Below are positions 19,131-29,882 of a DNA stretch of 64,000 nt, piece after piece. How positions within the stretch are numbered: position 1 is the stretch's first letter; the number at the start of each line of letters is the position of its first letter. This stretch comes from Bremia lactucae (taxonomy: Eukaryota > Oomycota > Peronosporomycetes > Peronosporales > Peronosporaceae), in assembly GCF_004359215.1 (NCBI RefSeq), contig NC_090616.1, positions 2,688,296 through 2,752,295 on the forward strand, in the 5' to 3' direction. The translations under genes and the position numbers were made by a program. The notes beneath the pieces are model-generated. The model did not search any database, had not been told where the DNA came from, and saw nothing but the letters and a program-made list of their open reading frames with translations.

Positions 19131-19609
19131 AGCGGACCGCCAAAACACGGTCGGGGCAAGTAGGGGCGCAACGCCCTACTGATCCAGCAACCTCAAGAGA
19201 ATTTGCAAATTGCTTGACAACGGTTGCTTCAGACACACAGCCATTATGTGTCTCTGTACCTGGCGATGAGGTATCCCTCATCACCATAAAGTTAAAAGTG
19301 ACAAATGATTTGTCACTTAGAGCCCTAGCGGAATGTGGGGCGTCGAATGACTTTATTCGTCGCCAGTCGCTAGAGGGTCGTAGACTCAAATTTGTTGAGC
19401 GCGACATCCCTCCAACGAGGATGACGGTGCGTCTAGCGACAGGCGCATCGATAAAAGTGATGAAACGCGTAGCGAGATTTCACTACACGTTAAAAGATTT
19501 ACAGTATGATGATGATTTCATCATACTGGATTTGGATGACAAATTTGATGTCATCCTACTTTTACCTTGGCTTAGAAAGTATGAGCCAAGAATCAGCTGG
19601 CAGCATTGA
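19127..19609 (+). pseudogene. pol: GyE-1 aspartic protease with altered active site
   Basis: 160 open codons with retropepsin landmarks: an active-site loop, the RLATGASIKV flap region, and a C-terminal FDVILLLPWL strand. The active-site loop reads LAECGASN (about 19325-19348): the catalytic Asp of the DSGAS/DCGAS motif is Glu. The domain looks otherwise intact, so loss of the Asp may have inactivated it before the later frameshifts. Confidence 0.78.
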
Positions 19610-20415
19610 TCCGTAAAGATATCGCCACTTGTTCATCAGATGGCCATCTGATGAACGTCTTGGAGCGTCCACAAGCGTGTGGATGGACTATGAGTGAGTG
19701 CGATAGCCTCACTTCTGGTACGGTCGTTACTACGACTGCACAAGATCACAGTGTGATTACCAATTACCCTGTGGAGTCAGCTGCCGGCGGCTGTGTGAAT
19801 GCACAGGCAGCGCCGAATGTCCACCATTTGAATAAGTCGAGAAGATTCAAACATATATGTACGCCTAGCGGGCGACATCCAAGGAAGATACCGGTTGCCC
19901 AAAAGGGACAGCACGATGATTAAAGGTCGACTAGAGAGTCCACCGTAGAGGACCCGATTGTGATAGCGCAATCACAGTCGGAAGAACTTGAGGAGAAAGC
20001 TCCTCAAAAAGGTACTACTAAAGTGACTAGACTCCAGCATTCCGAGGGATTAATCCCTCGGCAGCCTGTGGGAATGGGATCCCAGCAAGAAACCCAGACA
20101 CTTAATGTCTTCATTAATGACGGATCAAGAGTAGGCACTTATACTCTTGATCTATAGGCGCCTCCGATGTTAACTTCGTATATAACTTAATTACCAACCC
20201 TAGAATAAAGCGATTTTTTGAGAGATCTGCATAGTGGTAGAATCAAGCAGATCTGCGTACTCATCATAGAGGACGAATACGAAACCGATATTCGGTAATG
20301 AACGGGTTCACAGCAGCTCATCGATGGACGAAAGTGTTCTCGATGTGAATACTCGGTTGAGAGATATACTACATAATCCTGGGAGTCACATAAGACAAAT
20401 TCTTTATACAAGGAT

Positions 20416-21290
20416 TTGATTGAATTCAGGGATGTATTCCCTGAAGCAGTTCCATGCGAGTTGCCTAAGGATAAAGACACTCGACATAAGATCGAGCTCA
20501 ACTCGGTCTCGAAGTATCGTGTCATGAAGCAGTGGCCGCTGCCTCGTGAACAAGTACTTGCGATCGTTAAAAAAATTATCGATCGATTAAAAGCGGGCCA
20601 TGTAAGGAGGTCAACCTCCCCAAATAGCTCGCTGACCTGTGTGCGAAAGGCCAGACGAGGGTGGGGATAGTGCACGCATTCAATAAACTGAATCCTGCAA
20701 CGGTACCGGCTCAAACGCCTATACCTAGAAAACACGTAATCATAGATGGTATGTCTAAGAGTACGATCTTTTCGTCTATGGATCTGATGGATGAATTTTA
20801 TCAGATCCTTATGCGTGAACGGGATATCCGTTCACAGCAGTGAGCATTCCCAGTGGGATGCTCCGGGAATGGCTAGTAATGTCTCAGGGGCTTAGTAATG
20901 CCCCTGCAACATTCAACAGATGCGTAACGAAGCTGTTAAGACCGGTGCGAGAACTCGCACCGAGTTATTTTGACGATGTATTTGTCCATAGCCGGGCCAT
21001 GGACAGAAAGACGGACGTGGAAGCTCATAAAACTCACATTCGTCAGGCTCTTACACTTATGCGAAATCATAAGTTGTACGCAAATCTCAAGAAGTGTATA
21101 TTCGCTGCAAGTAAGTTACCACTTCTTGGGTGCATCGTTGGAAAACACGGCGTGCGCTCTGATCCCGAAAAGATCAAGGCAATTCCCGACTGGCCAGATC
21201 CAGTCGATGTCAAGGGACTTAGAAAGTTCCTTGGGCTAGCGGTCTATTTGCACAAGTACTCGCGCAATATGCCGAGATGACAGTCTATCT
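20416..21290 (+). pseudogene. pol: GyE-1 reverse transcriptase
   Basis: Ty3/gypsy RT in three overlapping frames: FRDVFPEAVPCELPKDK and QWPLPREQVLAI (20416-20670); AFNKLNPATVPAQTPIPRKH and SSMDLMDEFYQI (20661-20843); MLREWLVMSQGLSNAPATFN and the catalytic PSYFDDVF (YFDD at 20966-20977), then GLRKFLGLAVYLHKYSRN (to 21280). The template-grip QGLSNAPATF and YFDD are intact. Protease and RT are separated by a 0.8-kb degenerate linker (19606-20415). Two frameshifts and stops preclude function. Confidence 0.88.
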
Positions 21291-21299
21291 CTCTCGTCT

Positions 21300-21987
21300 C
21301 TTGAAAAAAGACAAGAAATGGTTATGAAATGCTGAAGGTCAGCGTTCCTTTGAGGGAATCAAGCAAAGCTTGACGCAATCACTCATCTTGGTGATTGCAG
21401 ATCAAGACGGACCACTCCATGTGGTCTGTGACGCCAGCGATTTCGCAATCGGCTGTGCATTCATGCAATACGAAACGGACGGCGCGGAGCGCGTCGACTG
21501 TTACCAATCGCGTTAGCTGCAACCAGCTGAACGCAATAACCCAGTGCATGACAAGGAATTCATTGCCATGAAATATGCACTGGCTAAATTTAGGGTCTAT
21601 CTCCGAGGAGATAGACCGTTCATCGTATATACGAACCATGTGTCATTACGCACGGCCGTAAACAGCCCACACCTCTCGCAAAGAATGGCGAGGTGGCTAT
21701 CCTTCATCGCGGAGTATAATTTCTCCGTGAAATATAAATCAAAACAACTTAATGTCGTCGCTGATGCGTTATCACGCCGATCCAATGGCGAGCCGGCTGC
21801 GCACTCCAACAGTGGAATTAATCCCACTGTTGCAATACTCCTTACAAGTGTTCCGTCGTCAACTTTGTTTGATGACACAAAGAAAGTCTACCCGGAAGAT
21901 AAAGACCTTCTGCGTATAATGGATCATCTGATGAATCCATCTAATAATGTTTTAAAGATTTACCGGCTTTATATCGATCGTCATTAG
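21300..21987 (+). pseudogene. pol: GyE-1 RNase H domain
   Basis: Continues from RT: VVCDASDFAIG (first catalytic Asp) at about 21420, then HDKEFIAMKYALAKFRVYL (Glu), PFIVYTNHVSLR and NVVADALSRR. The frame from 21544 is open to 21987. In place of the usual YTDH, the third acidic position reads YTNH, an Asp to Asn change. An internal stop lies at about 21327. It would remove the RNA strand during reverse transcription. Confidence 0.8.
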
Positions 21988-22029
21988 ATCGATACACACC
22001 ACGCAACGGCTTACTGTACTTCAGAGCCG

Positions 22030-22650
22030 TTGCCGGCGACACTCCACGTATCGTCGTCCTTATTCACAATGATTTGCGCTTGCGCATCACGTATGACTTT
22101 CACGATGCATCAACAAGCGGGCAGTCCGTATCTGTGTGATTGTCTTCGGATTCCCGAAGACAATCACACAAACAATGGGATCCTTGCTTTTGTTGACAGA
22201 TGCAGCAAGATGGTACATCTTGCTGCAATACCAGAGTCAATCACGGCTCTGGGCTGTGCGGGTGTGTCTTTATCGACACGGTATTAAGACTCCATGATTT
22301 ATATCGTGAACTGGTTTCCGATAGAGATCCACGGTTCACGGCGGAGTTTTGGCGATCCGTGATCCAAACTCTCGGAACACGGCTAACTATGTCAACTTCT
22401 GATCATCTGGAGACAAATGGTCATACGGAACGCGTCAATCATTTTCTCGAAGAGATACATTGAGGTTACGTCCAATCGTATCCGAATTAAAGTGAGTTTC
22501 TACCGATGGTCGAATTCGCCATCAATAATTCGGTGCATGCGTCTACAACGCATACCCACCCAATTAACGAAAACCTCTAGTTTAAGGGGGGAAGGGACTC
22601 GCACGAGCAAAACCAAATCATTCCTCGCGCTTTGTACTAATTTAAGCTAA
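22030..22650 (+). pseudogene. pol: GyE-1 integrase core
   Basis: FVDRCSKMVHLAAIPESI, then LVSDRDPRFTAEFW (second catalytic Asp) and MSTSDHLETNGHTERVNH (Glu) show the DDE strand-transfer domain. The N-terminal HHCC region is deleted: sequence jumps from a pre-integrase YDFHDAS to the core near 22110. Frames change at about 22280 and 22460. Confidence 0.82.
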
Positions 22651-22821
22651 GGATCTAGCTCATGCTCATCACACGTTGAAACTACCAACGACGCCAATGA
22701 TGTCGATGTCGAAGCAATCGACATCGAAAGAGAAAAACTCAGCAATAATGATGACACTGTTGTTCTTCAAAAGAATAAACAGTACCAGGGAGGAACCCTC
22801 GCTAAGGAAGAGCAAGGTCTC

Positions 22822-23334
22822 ATGGCATTTCGCATAAAGCGCACTGAAAAAGAAAAAACAAACGATTCAGCAGAGGAATTTCTGCTGGCTCGAGAATCAC
22901 TAGTCCGTTTCGTACAGGGTTCCAACGCAGTGGACCGGCAGAAACGGAACGCAGACAAACATGGAAACGCAAAAGTTCTTTCATTTGAATTTATTGATCT
23001 AGTACTACTGTCTACGGTAAACTTACCTAAGCATGTAGTCACTAATGTGTATAGCAGTAAACTACTACGCAAGTTCATTGGGCCAATCCGTGTACTGCAT
23101 CGCAGAGGCAATGCGTACACAATAGAACTGCCACGTACGATGCGAACGCATCCTACGATTCACGTTGGTCGGCTCCGCCCGTACCATCAGTACGCGATTT
23201 CTTACGCGGACGGGTCTGACCGCCCCTTTAGAGAATCACCAAAAGACTATTATGATCACAAAGACCAGACTCTCATGTTGAGTCTGGAGATTCTCATGCC
23301 GAATCCGAAGTTCCTCGAAATCGCGACGAGCTGA
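22822..23334 (+). pseudogene. pol: GyE-1 integrase C-terminal GPY/F module
   Basis: 170 open codons. A helical basic linker (LLARESLVRFVQGSNAVDRQ) precedes KLLRKFIGPIRVLHRRGNAY and ELPRTMRTHPTIHVGRLRPY, the GPY/F DNA-binding module. Closely similar to the same part of element D. It is one of the longest undamaged pieces of the element. Confidence 0.82.
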
Positions 23335-23378
23335 CGACAGATCGTCACGAAGAGCATGATGCTTCCGTTCGTACTCCA

Positions 23379-24308
23379 TCATTGAGTACGCACTTTGGAA
23401 CGGTATTCTAACTGCTCGATGCGGTGAGTCTGTTTCAAGGAGTGACGCTTACCGCGCTCGTGATCAAGACCCTCCTCCAATGCATGGAGGTAGTGGTTGA
23501 ATTTGTCGATTTTCGACTCTATATCCGACACACAGGTCGGATCTGGTTTACCTCCTCCACCACAACCATGATGGATTCCCATGGTGGTCAACGTTTCCTT
23601 GTGGATCGCATCGAAAACCACCGTGATGTGAAGGGGCAGCGAACGAGTTATCTTATTCGCTGGCGCGGTTATCCACCTTCGCATGACAGCTGGGAGCATC
23701 GTTCCCAGCTGGTTGTTGACGTCGAGGGCCTCGTCCGTCAGTATGACGAGACCCATACGATATATCAGAAGGTCCATCGGAAAACACGGGCCCCTGGCGC
23801 TTGTAAATCGATTGCAAAACGTCAATCGCATCGCGCATCTCGATGGAGATGCGAGCCCTTCCCCAGGGCAAAGAAAGGGATAGATATCTCCTTTCACTCC
23901 TTTCGTGTTGTCGACACAACACGGACAGGGATCACCCCACGTGAGGCATGGAAGTCCTGCCTCACGAGACAACCGATGCAATTTTAATCTTGCACCGGTT
24001 GGAGTTCGTATTTAAAATTAACGCGACTCGCGTTAAGGCCTTGAAGCCAGGCTTCGCGTCCAATGTCTTTGACATTGCGAATAAAGCGTTCCAGGCTTGC
24101 ATCAACGAGCTTTTATTTCGCTTGTTGTTGCTACTATACCTCGATGATTAAGAAAAGCATCGAGATAAAAATCTTTCTCAGCGCGAAAGTTCTTCGCGCT
24201 GGGATTAAGGCCATGAAGCTTTGTCGCAATAAATAAGGGATATTTATTGTGAGGAGTAGTCTCTCCAAACAAGCTACTCGGGATCCGCTCTAAGGCCTCG
24301 CTTTCCAA
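23379..24308 (-). pseudogene. Antisense frame over the 3' end of GyE-1
   Basis: One minus frame is open at 24308-24102 and again at 23981-23379, with several stops between. The upstream part (YPLFIATKLH, then DFYLDAFLNHRG) lies past the chromodomain, so it is not a shadow of pol. It resembles the antisense block of element D (DAFFRHR). The downstream part (200 codons) is opposite the chromodomain and ends in a coiled-coil-like SDIESKIDKFNHYLHALEEG. I take the first part as a relic of the antisense protein; the second may be chance. Confidence 0.35.
23424..23987 (+). pseudogene. pol: GyE-1 chromodomain
   Basis: An open frame of 187 codons containing a chromodomain: QRFLVDRIENHRDVKGQRTS, YLIRWRGYPPSHDSWEH, then VVDVEGLVRQYDETH (about 23590-23765). 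The Tyr/Trp/Trp-type cage is plausible (YLIRW, SWE). It is out of frame with the GPY/F module by one step. In chromoviruses this module guides integration to marked chromatin. Confidence 0.85.
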
Positions 24309-24309
24309 T

Positions 24310-25230
24310 GAATCATCCTAAAAAAAAGGAATGTCGTCTGCGCCAAAAATGCATTTAGATGCATTGGCATACAATTTGTTTGTGCGCATGCACTCGAGCA
24401 CTGCTCGCAAATAGTCTAAATGGTTCTCCATATCCGACCGACCCTGCTCCGCACGACTATGGACAAAACGTCATCGAAATAAGTCTGTGCATAACCTCGA
24501 TGAGGGCGAAACAGTTGCGTCACTAGACGATTAAATATTGCTGGAGCGTTGGAAAGCCCTTAAGGCATTACCAGCCACTCCCATAACATGCCCCTTGGGG
24601 TGCTAACCGCTGTAAGCGGGATATCGCTAGCTCGCATGAGCAATTAATAGTAACCATCGACTAAGTCTCCAATGCACTGTACATTGTACATCCCACCATA
24701 TTATTCTGAACAACATCCTTTCTAGGAATGGGGGCTTGTGCTGGTATAGTGGCAGCATAAAGCTTATTATAAGCATGTACAATGCGCCATTTACCATTTG
24801 GCTTTTTGAAACAAAATGTCGGTGTCGAATGAGGAGATTTGCTCTCTCGTACCATTGCAGCCTCGTGATTAGCACGGAAGAAATCGTCAATGACGTCACA
24901 CTGCTCCTTTGGTAAAGGCCATTGTCTTGTGACACAGTATTTGGTTCCCGGAACCAAGTCAATTTCATGACGAACACCTCTATCCGAAGGTAAAACAGAT
25001 GGTGGGTTATTACATACCACATCTTGGAATTCCTTATTTAAGGAATAAAAGGGGTCCGTAGGATCTTTAAGGATCGATGACCCACTTCGCGCACTAAGTG
25101 CAGCTTTTGTGTCATCCAGGACAGCTTCGTCGAGAAGTGACGATGAGTTTAACTCAACCATAGGTCGGATGACCACTATTTCAGATAAGTCACCAGCTTT
25201 TAAGGCTCGACCGCACTCATCAATAGACAT
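24310..25230 (-). pseudogene. pol: GyB-2a reverse transcriptase, truncated
   Basis: An open frame of 189 codons (25230-24661) starts [15 protein letters not shown] and has [36 protein letters not shown] and [22 protein letters not shown] continues in broken frames to about 24310. There the YFDDV catalytic motif is present (about 24450) but a lost base shifts the frame directly after it. The element is cut at 24310, where GyE-1-derived sequence begins, so RNase H and integrase are missing. Confidence 0.83.
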
Positions 25231-25990
25231 GTCGTCTAGCTCTAAAAGAGCATGTAACGAGGGAATTGCCGCAAGGCTAACTTCGCCCCTTAATGTTACC
25301 GGTTACACCATTACAAGCGTATGTACTTGCTCACTCGTATCACTTTATGAGGGTATACACGCTTCGTGTCCATCCTGCCTTGGAGTGGAGACAATACGCC
25401 TCTTAGAGGCCGGGACATTCACGTCCCTGGGTTTTCCAGTCTGTATTGGTTCTATACAAGACATGGTGTCTAACTTGACATGCGACAGGAGTTAGGTAAC
25501 TCAGCTTCCTTATTCAGCGAACGATTACGTGTCGCTTCCCGTGCATTAGGAGGGTCTTACCCAAAATGCCCTGACGAACCGGCAATAGTGTCACTATTGA
25601 CACTCAGTATGGTGCCACGTCGGCCGACCACACTCTGTGGATATAGACGTCACTCCACCTATCTCAGGGATATTGCACCCTTGAGGTCCTGGCGAACCGC
25701 CAACAGTGTCACTACTGACACTCAGTATGATGCCACCTCGGCCGAGCATACTCGGTGGACTTAGACGTGCCACTCCACGTATCTCAGGGATATTGCACCC
25801 TTAATGATTCGGCTTTAGGCCAATAATGCTTTCAGCATTTAGTGAGTCGTTATTATAACGAGTGTCACTCAACGAAGTACGTGCCGTTCCACTTATTTCT
25901 GCTGAGTTGGGCTGAGAATTAATGTTTTTAACATTAAAGTTTATTAACTCAGCCATGACAATGTCTAAAACACTGACAGACTCATTTTAT
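25231..25990 (-). pseudogene. pol: GyB-2a protease-RT linker with tandem repeat
   Basis: Counterpart of 5592-6339 in GyB-1. The two 120-bp repeat units are recognisable between about 25590 and 25820 (GGTGCAATATCC on the minus strand, with short deletions). The frame is broken. From about 25828 rightwards this element matches 32601-34570 base for base wherever I compared. Confidence 0.6.
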
Positions 25991-26117
25991 GATCCGCGCC
26001 AATAGCGCTTATGTTGCCTAGCAAAGGTGGGTTTATGACTCTCCAAAACTTTTCTAGGAACATTGCGTGTGGCGCCTAAGGTCTAAGACCTCCAATCGAT
26101 CCATGTCTCATGGTCTT

Positions 26118-26414
26118 CTAAACAGGCCAGATGAGATCATATCTCGAATCCAAATCAAGGACGAGACAGCGTTCCATACTGTCAAAGTCCAGAAACTTTA
26201 TACCTAAGTTCAATGGAGCTTTGGGAACAGTGACACGAGTTCCAGTCGCTAAGCGAATAGTGATTGTAACACCTTCATGCGCTCTAAGCGCCTCAACGTA
26301 TTGTTGAATTCCTTCAAGGAAAAGGCGTCGAGCATAATTGCAAGACGCTCCTGAGTCAATTAAAATTAACCACGGCTTATCAAAGCCCTTTACAGTCGCG
26401 TGAGCGACTAGCAA
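26118..26414 (-). pseudogene. pol: GyB-2a aspartic protease
   Basis: 98 codons with LILIDSGASCNYARR; ends early at YDLIWPV compared with YDLILGM in GyB-1, owing to a small deletion in the last strand. The deletion is shared exactly with the copy at 32891-33187. Confidence 0.8.
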
Positions 26415-26495
26415 GCCAGGTTTGTACTCTCGCCCCGTGCATTGAGCACCGAGCTAATCGGGGCTAGGTTCTGCTTATTTTCACCTCCTTGAAGT

Positions 26496-27560
26496 TCAAC
26501 AGAGCCTAGGTCTTCCCCAGTAGAGCGCCCCGCACCTACTGGATATCGACGAATTCCCGCACCGCACCAGATCTCTGGTATAGGTCGGAGTTGAAGCTCT
26601 TTTGAGCTTTACGCGAATTTCGAAGAGGGCATGGAGGGCGTAAATGTTTCGTGCTTCCGCGCATATAACATCTACGGATGGTCTTATGCTGTTCCACAGC
26701 TTGAAGAGCCTCTTCTCCTTCCTCAACGAGGCTTAAATTCCTTGAGTTCCGCTCTATTAGATAAAACCCATGTGCTCAAAGAGCTTGTTCGGTAAACAGA
26801 CGTGCAAACGCGAGCAGACTTAAAGTCGAACTCGACGCGTAGCGCTATGGCAACTGCCTCTTCGAACGTAGCAGGGTGAGATCGGAATTATTTCGTCCGG
26901 GCAACGCCCTCATTGAGACCCCTCATAAAGATGGTCACTACAATTGCTTCTTGTATCGGGTCTTGATGCATAGATGCAATGAGAATTCTCAACTCCTGGA
27001 CAAAGTCCCGTTAGGGTTCTTTTACCCTGTCGAGTCACTAGGAGCCGTGCTTGCATGCGAAAAGCCTGATCAGGCGGTGCAAACATGCTCGTCATTTGCT
27101 GTTTCAGCGAATCCCATTAGGGAAAAGCGTCGTTAAAGGATGTGCTGCACGATAGTGCCCACTCCATGGCTCTACCTCCAAGTTTGGAAATGGCCATAGC
27201 CACCTTTTACCATTCTGTTAAGAATAAGGCGGAATCAATGGACATTTCCATCTGCTTAATCCAAAAGGGAGATTTTCTCCCTCTTTTCCCTCAAATGTCT
27301 TCACATTCACAATAAGAGGGCGAGCCCTCGGCTCTGAGTCAGGTACAGAGATGTACCAAGTTGGCATTGATGCCGCTAAGTGGTCCTGTACCTGACCGAT
27401 CCGGGAGGTTTCGTACCGCATGAAGGCTTCAAGCCTTGCATGTAGGACCGCTGGTCCCTGGGAAATAATAAATTCCACGTGCTCAAGCCCAAATAAGGTT
27501 TGAGCTTGTCTTAAGCGGCGCGTTGCGCTTCTGACAATTCTGGAACCACTTCCATTTTTG
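26496..27560 (-). pseudogene. gag: GyB-2a gag
   Basis: Broken gag frames: [20 protein letters not shown] (27478-27218), MTSMFAPPDQAFRMQARLL (27095-26910) and a damaged knuckle region (26726-26496). All stops and frame changes are repeated in 33269-34330. The gag start is next to the primer site at about 27600. Confidence 0.78.
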
Positions 27561-27615
27561 TGAGGGTTTAGTCTTGTAAAGACTCAAGCGTAGATTGGCT
27601 ACGAATGCTACCAGT

Positions 27616-28100
27616 TGTAGCGGAGCTACCTCGCTCCTAAAGTCAGAGGAAGCCTTTTAGACTCAGAGTCACTTAGTTCTATTAAACTTATGGGTTTAAC
27701 AACTCAGGGAGTCGTACAAGCTATTAAAGCTTAAGGAATCCTAGTTCAAAGGATTCAGGGGTTCGTAGAACCAAGTGGCAACTAGTGCCCAAGAGGATAT
27801 ACCTTAGAAAGGCTTCTATCTCTTACAGATCAATGCGCAAGCCTTAGGAAGGCACTTAACGCTTAAAGATCAAAAGGGGGACTGATCTTTATTTAATTAT
27901 TTAAATCTAAAAACCTTACCCTAGCTAATTAAAAAAAAAGATTTTGCCGCCAGATTTATATCTGGCGGCGACCACATTTATTACCCATAATAAATGGGAT
28001 TCAAGTAACTAACTATTTTAAAATTAGATAAAAGGGCATTTTACCCATAAAGTAAATGTGCCACAACAACGGTTCTCCAACCAATGTGTGCCACATTACA
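27616..28100 (-). repeat. Shared LTR between GyB-2a and GyB-2b
   Basis: 485 bp, minus orientation. To its left are a primer site (minus-strand TGGTAGCATTCGTAG) and gag of GyB-2a. To its right is the polypurine tract (CCCTCCCCCATC on plus) and 3' end of GyB-2b. One LTR therefore serves both elements, as produced by recombination between LTRs of tandem copies. Hairpin GCCGCCAGAT/ATCTGGCGGC at about 27949-27972. Confidence 0.85.
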
Positions 28101-28211
28101 CCCTCCCCCATCAGACTGTTGACACCGAGTGACAACATTCGCTTCATTTTCTCTTTGAGGTTGGAACCTAAACAGCTAACCGTTTGGTTGTGTTTTCCAT
28201 TCCTTTGTCTA

Positions 28212-29429
28212 ATGACAATCAAGCGTGAGTCACAGACTCTGAGCACCTTCCTCGGCGATGAGGGAATGGTGGACTTTGAAAGTCACTCTCAATCAGAGGA
28301 GGAGGAAAAAGAGCGGCGATCGCTCACGGCTTCTCCTCTGGACGAACGTCGGCGAGCCCCGAATCCGTTCCCAGAACGTGGTGCCGCTGATGTCTTAACT
28401 GCATTGAGGAAAACACAGGACCCTGAGTCCAACATCATTACAAATCCGCTCGATGAAGAGCAAGAGCAGATAATCCTCATAGAGGAAAGAGCTCGTCGTC
28501 GAGCTGCCAAAATAGCGAAAGCTAAGGCTCATAGTTAATATAGATTCACTCCGCTTAGTGCGGACGAGCGTCTCAAATAGATAGCGGGTCATAGCTTGGC
28601 CATCTGGATCTCTGGTGACCTGGCGAGGACGCCGGAGGAGATCGCTGCTCGCGACGCTCTTCATGAGCAATTCCTTACGCCGAAGGTAATGACGCGAAGC
28701 AAGTATCTGACGCGTTTACGTGATCAAGCCCGTGGGGCTTCGGTGACCTCCATGAGGGAAATTCCGATCGTTTTGTTTCCAAACGATACAAGAGCTGAAA
28801 ACGAAGTCTTACTTGAGAAATGGGTTCACCGGACGCGCAAACTCCGTAATATCTGGAATATCATAGAGTCTGCGGATAAAGGTGATGTTCGTTTGGAACG
28901 GAAGCCTTGCTTTAATTTCGCCAAGCTTAAGGCCAAAGGCCAGTTACGTTCGGCATTTATACCACAAAACGAAGAAAGGCCTAGCCAATATTTCAGTGCT
29001 TCGGTTGACCGTACAACCAAGGATCGAAGCCGCACTGAGGCTTTAGATCCACCTAATGCCAGGTTTAGTGGTGGGAAGCGTCGTTTGACGCGAGTTGACC
29101 CTGACACTCACGACGATGTCGCTTTAAATGTTTCTCCACATTAAACTGAAGGTTCCCCCGCGCATCAAGCAGCGCGGGAGGGGGCCGAAATTTCGGCGAA
29201 AGCATTTGATGCTCTACGGCACGAGGTGCAACTTCTTCATGAGAACCTTGCTCGGATTGAGAGCTCTTTTGAGGCGGTTCGGGACCGTCTTTCGACGCTG
29301 GAGCGTCAGCAGCCTCGTTTAGAGGGCCAGCTGGACATCCTGGTGAGGATGCCGCAATCTGCGGCACGACCGCCTGTCTCGGCGCAAGCGCCTTCAAGTC
29401 CACGTGGAAAGGGTCCCGATATGGCTTAA
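28212..29429 (+). pseudogene. Antisense ORF of GyB-2b, about 405 codons with three stops
   Basis: From ATG 28212 one plus frame runs to 29429 with only three in-frame stops (28536, 28578 and 29142) and no frameshift, on the strand opposite gag-pol. N-terminal 110 residues: acidic, Ser/Arg-rich (EEEEKERRSL) and then helical (EEQEQIILIEERARRR). Middle: HSLAIWISGDLARTPEEIAA, SKYLTRLRDQARG, and MREIPIVLFPNDTRAENEVL. C-terminus: coiled coil (VQLLHENLARIESSFEAV, RDRLSTLERQ) opposite the integrase tether. The first 850 bp lie where pol has already ended, so pol constraint cannot explain the open frame there. Two stops are Glu codons in the GyB-1 copy. Function unknown. Confidence 0.68.
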
Positions 29430-29787
29430 GCAAGCCAACGTAAAACACTGGGTGTGTACGCAGCTTGCTGGGAAGGTTTAGCGGATAAGCTAGGCCCTTC
29501 TTGGCCACGACCGTAAATGGTCCAAAAAAGCGCGGGAGCAATTTGGTCTTGAAGACCGCGGAAACCAAGTTGGTAGGTAGGTTTTTAGCGTTTAGTAAAA
29601 TTCGGTCTTCGACTATATAAGAATAAATACAGCTTCTGCCTTTAGCATCCGCTTGTTCTTTTTGTTTGTCTTGGCTATCAGCCATCGTATCCCTTACATG
29701 GCTTAAGACACTAAATCGCGTCGCGAGAAACTCGCTTACTTGTTTCCGAACGGTAATAGAGCTGATATCAGCAAGCCTATCGGCCAA
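29065..29787 (-). pseudogene. pol: GyB-2b integrase C-terminal module and tether
   Basis: 240 open codons: LADISSITVRKQVSEFLATR, KLLPRFFGPFTVVAKKGLAY (GPY/F), LRTHPVFYVGLLKPY and a Pro/Ser/Glu-rich tether. The chromodomain that follows in GyB-1 (YLVKWLGYPSSENSWEP) is removed by a short deletion at about 29085-29110. The product ends in frame-shifted residues. Loss of this reader would be expected to change target choice. Confidence 0.83.
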
Positions 29788-29882
29788 TTCCCCCCCCCAC
29801 CAAGCCCTGAGCCACGCAGTGGTATCGTTAACGGAACGCGTGGGTGGGTGAGACCGTTGACATAGAACGGAGTGTAGCCTGA

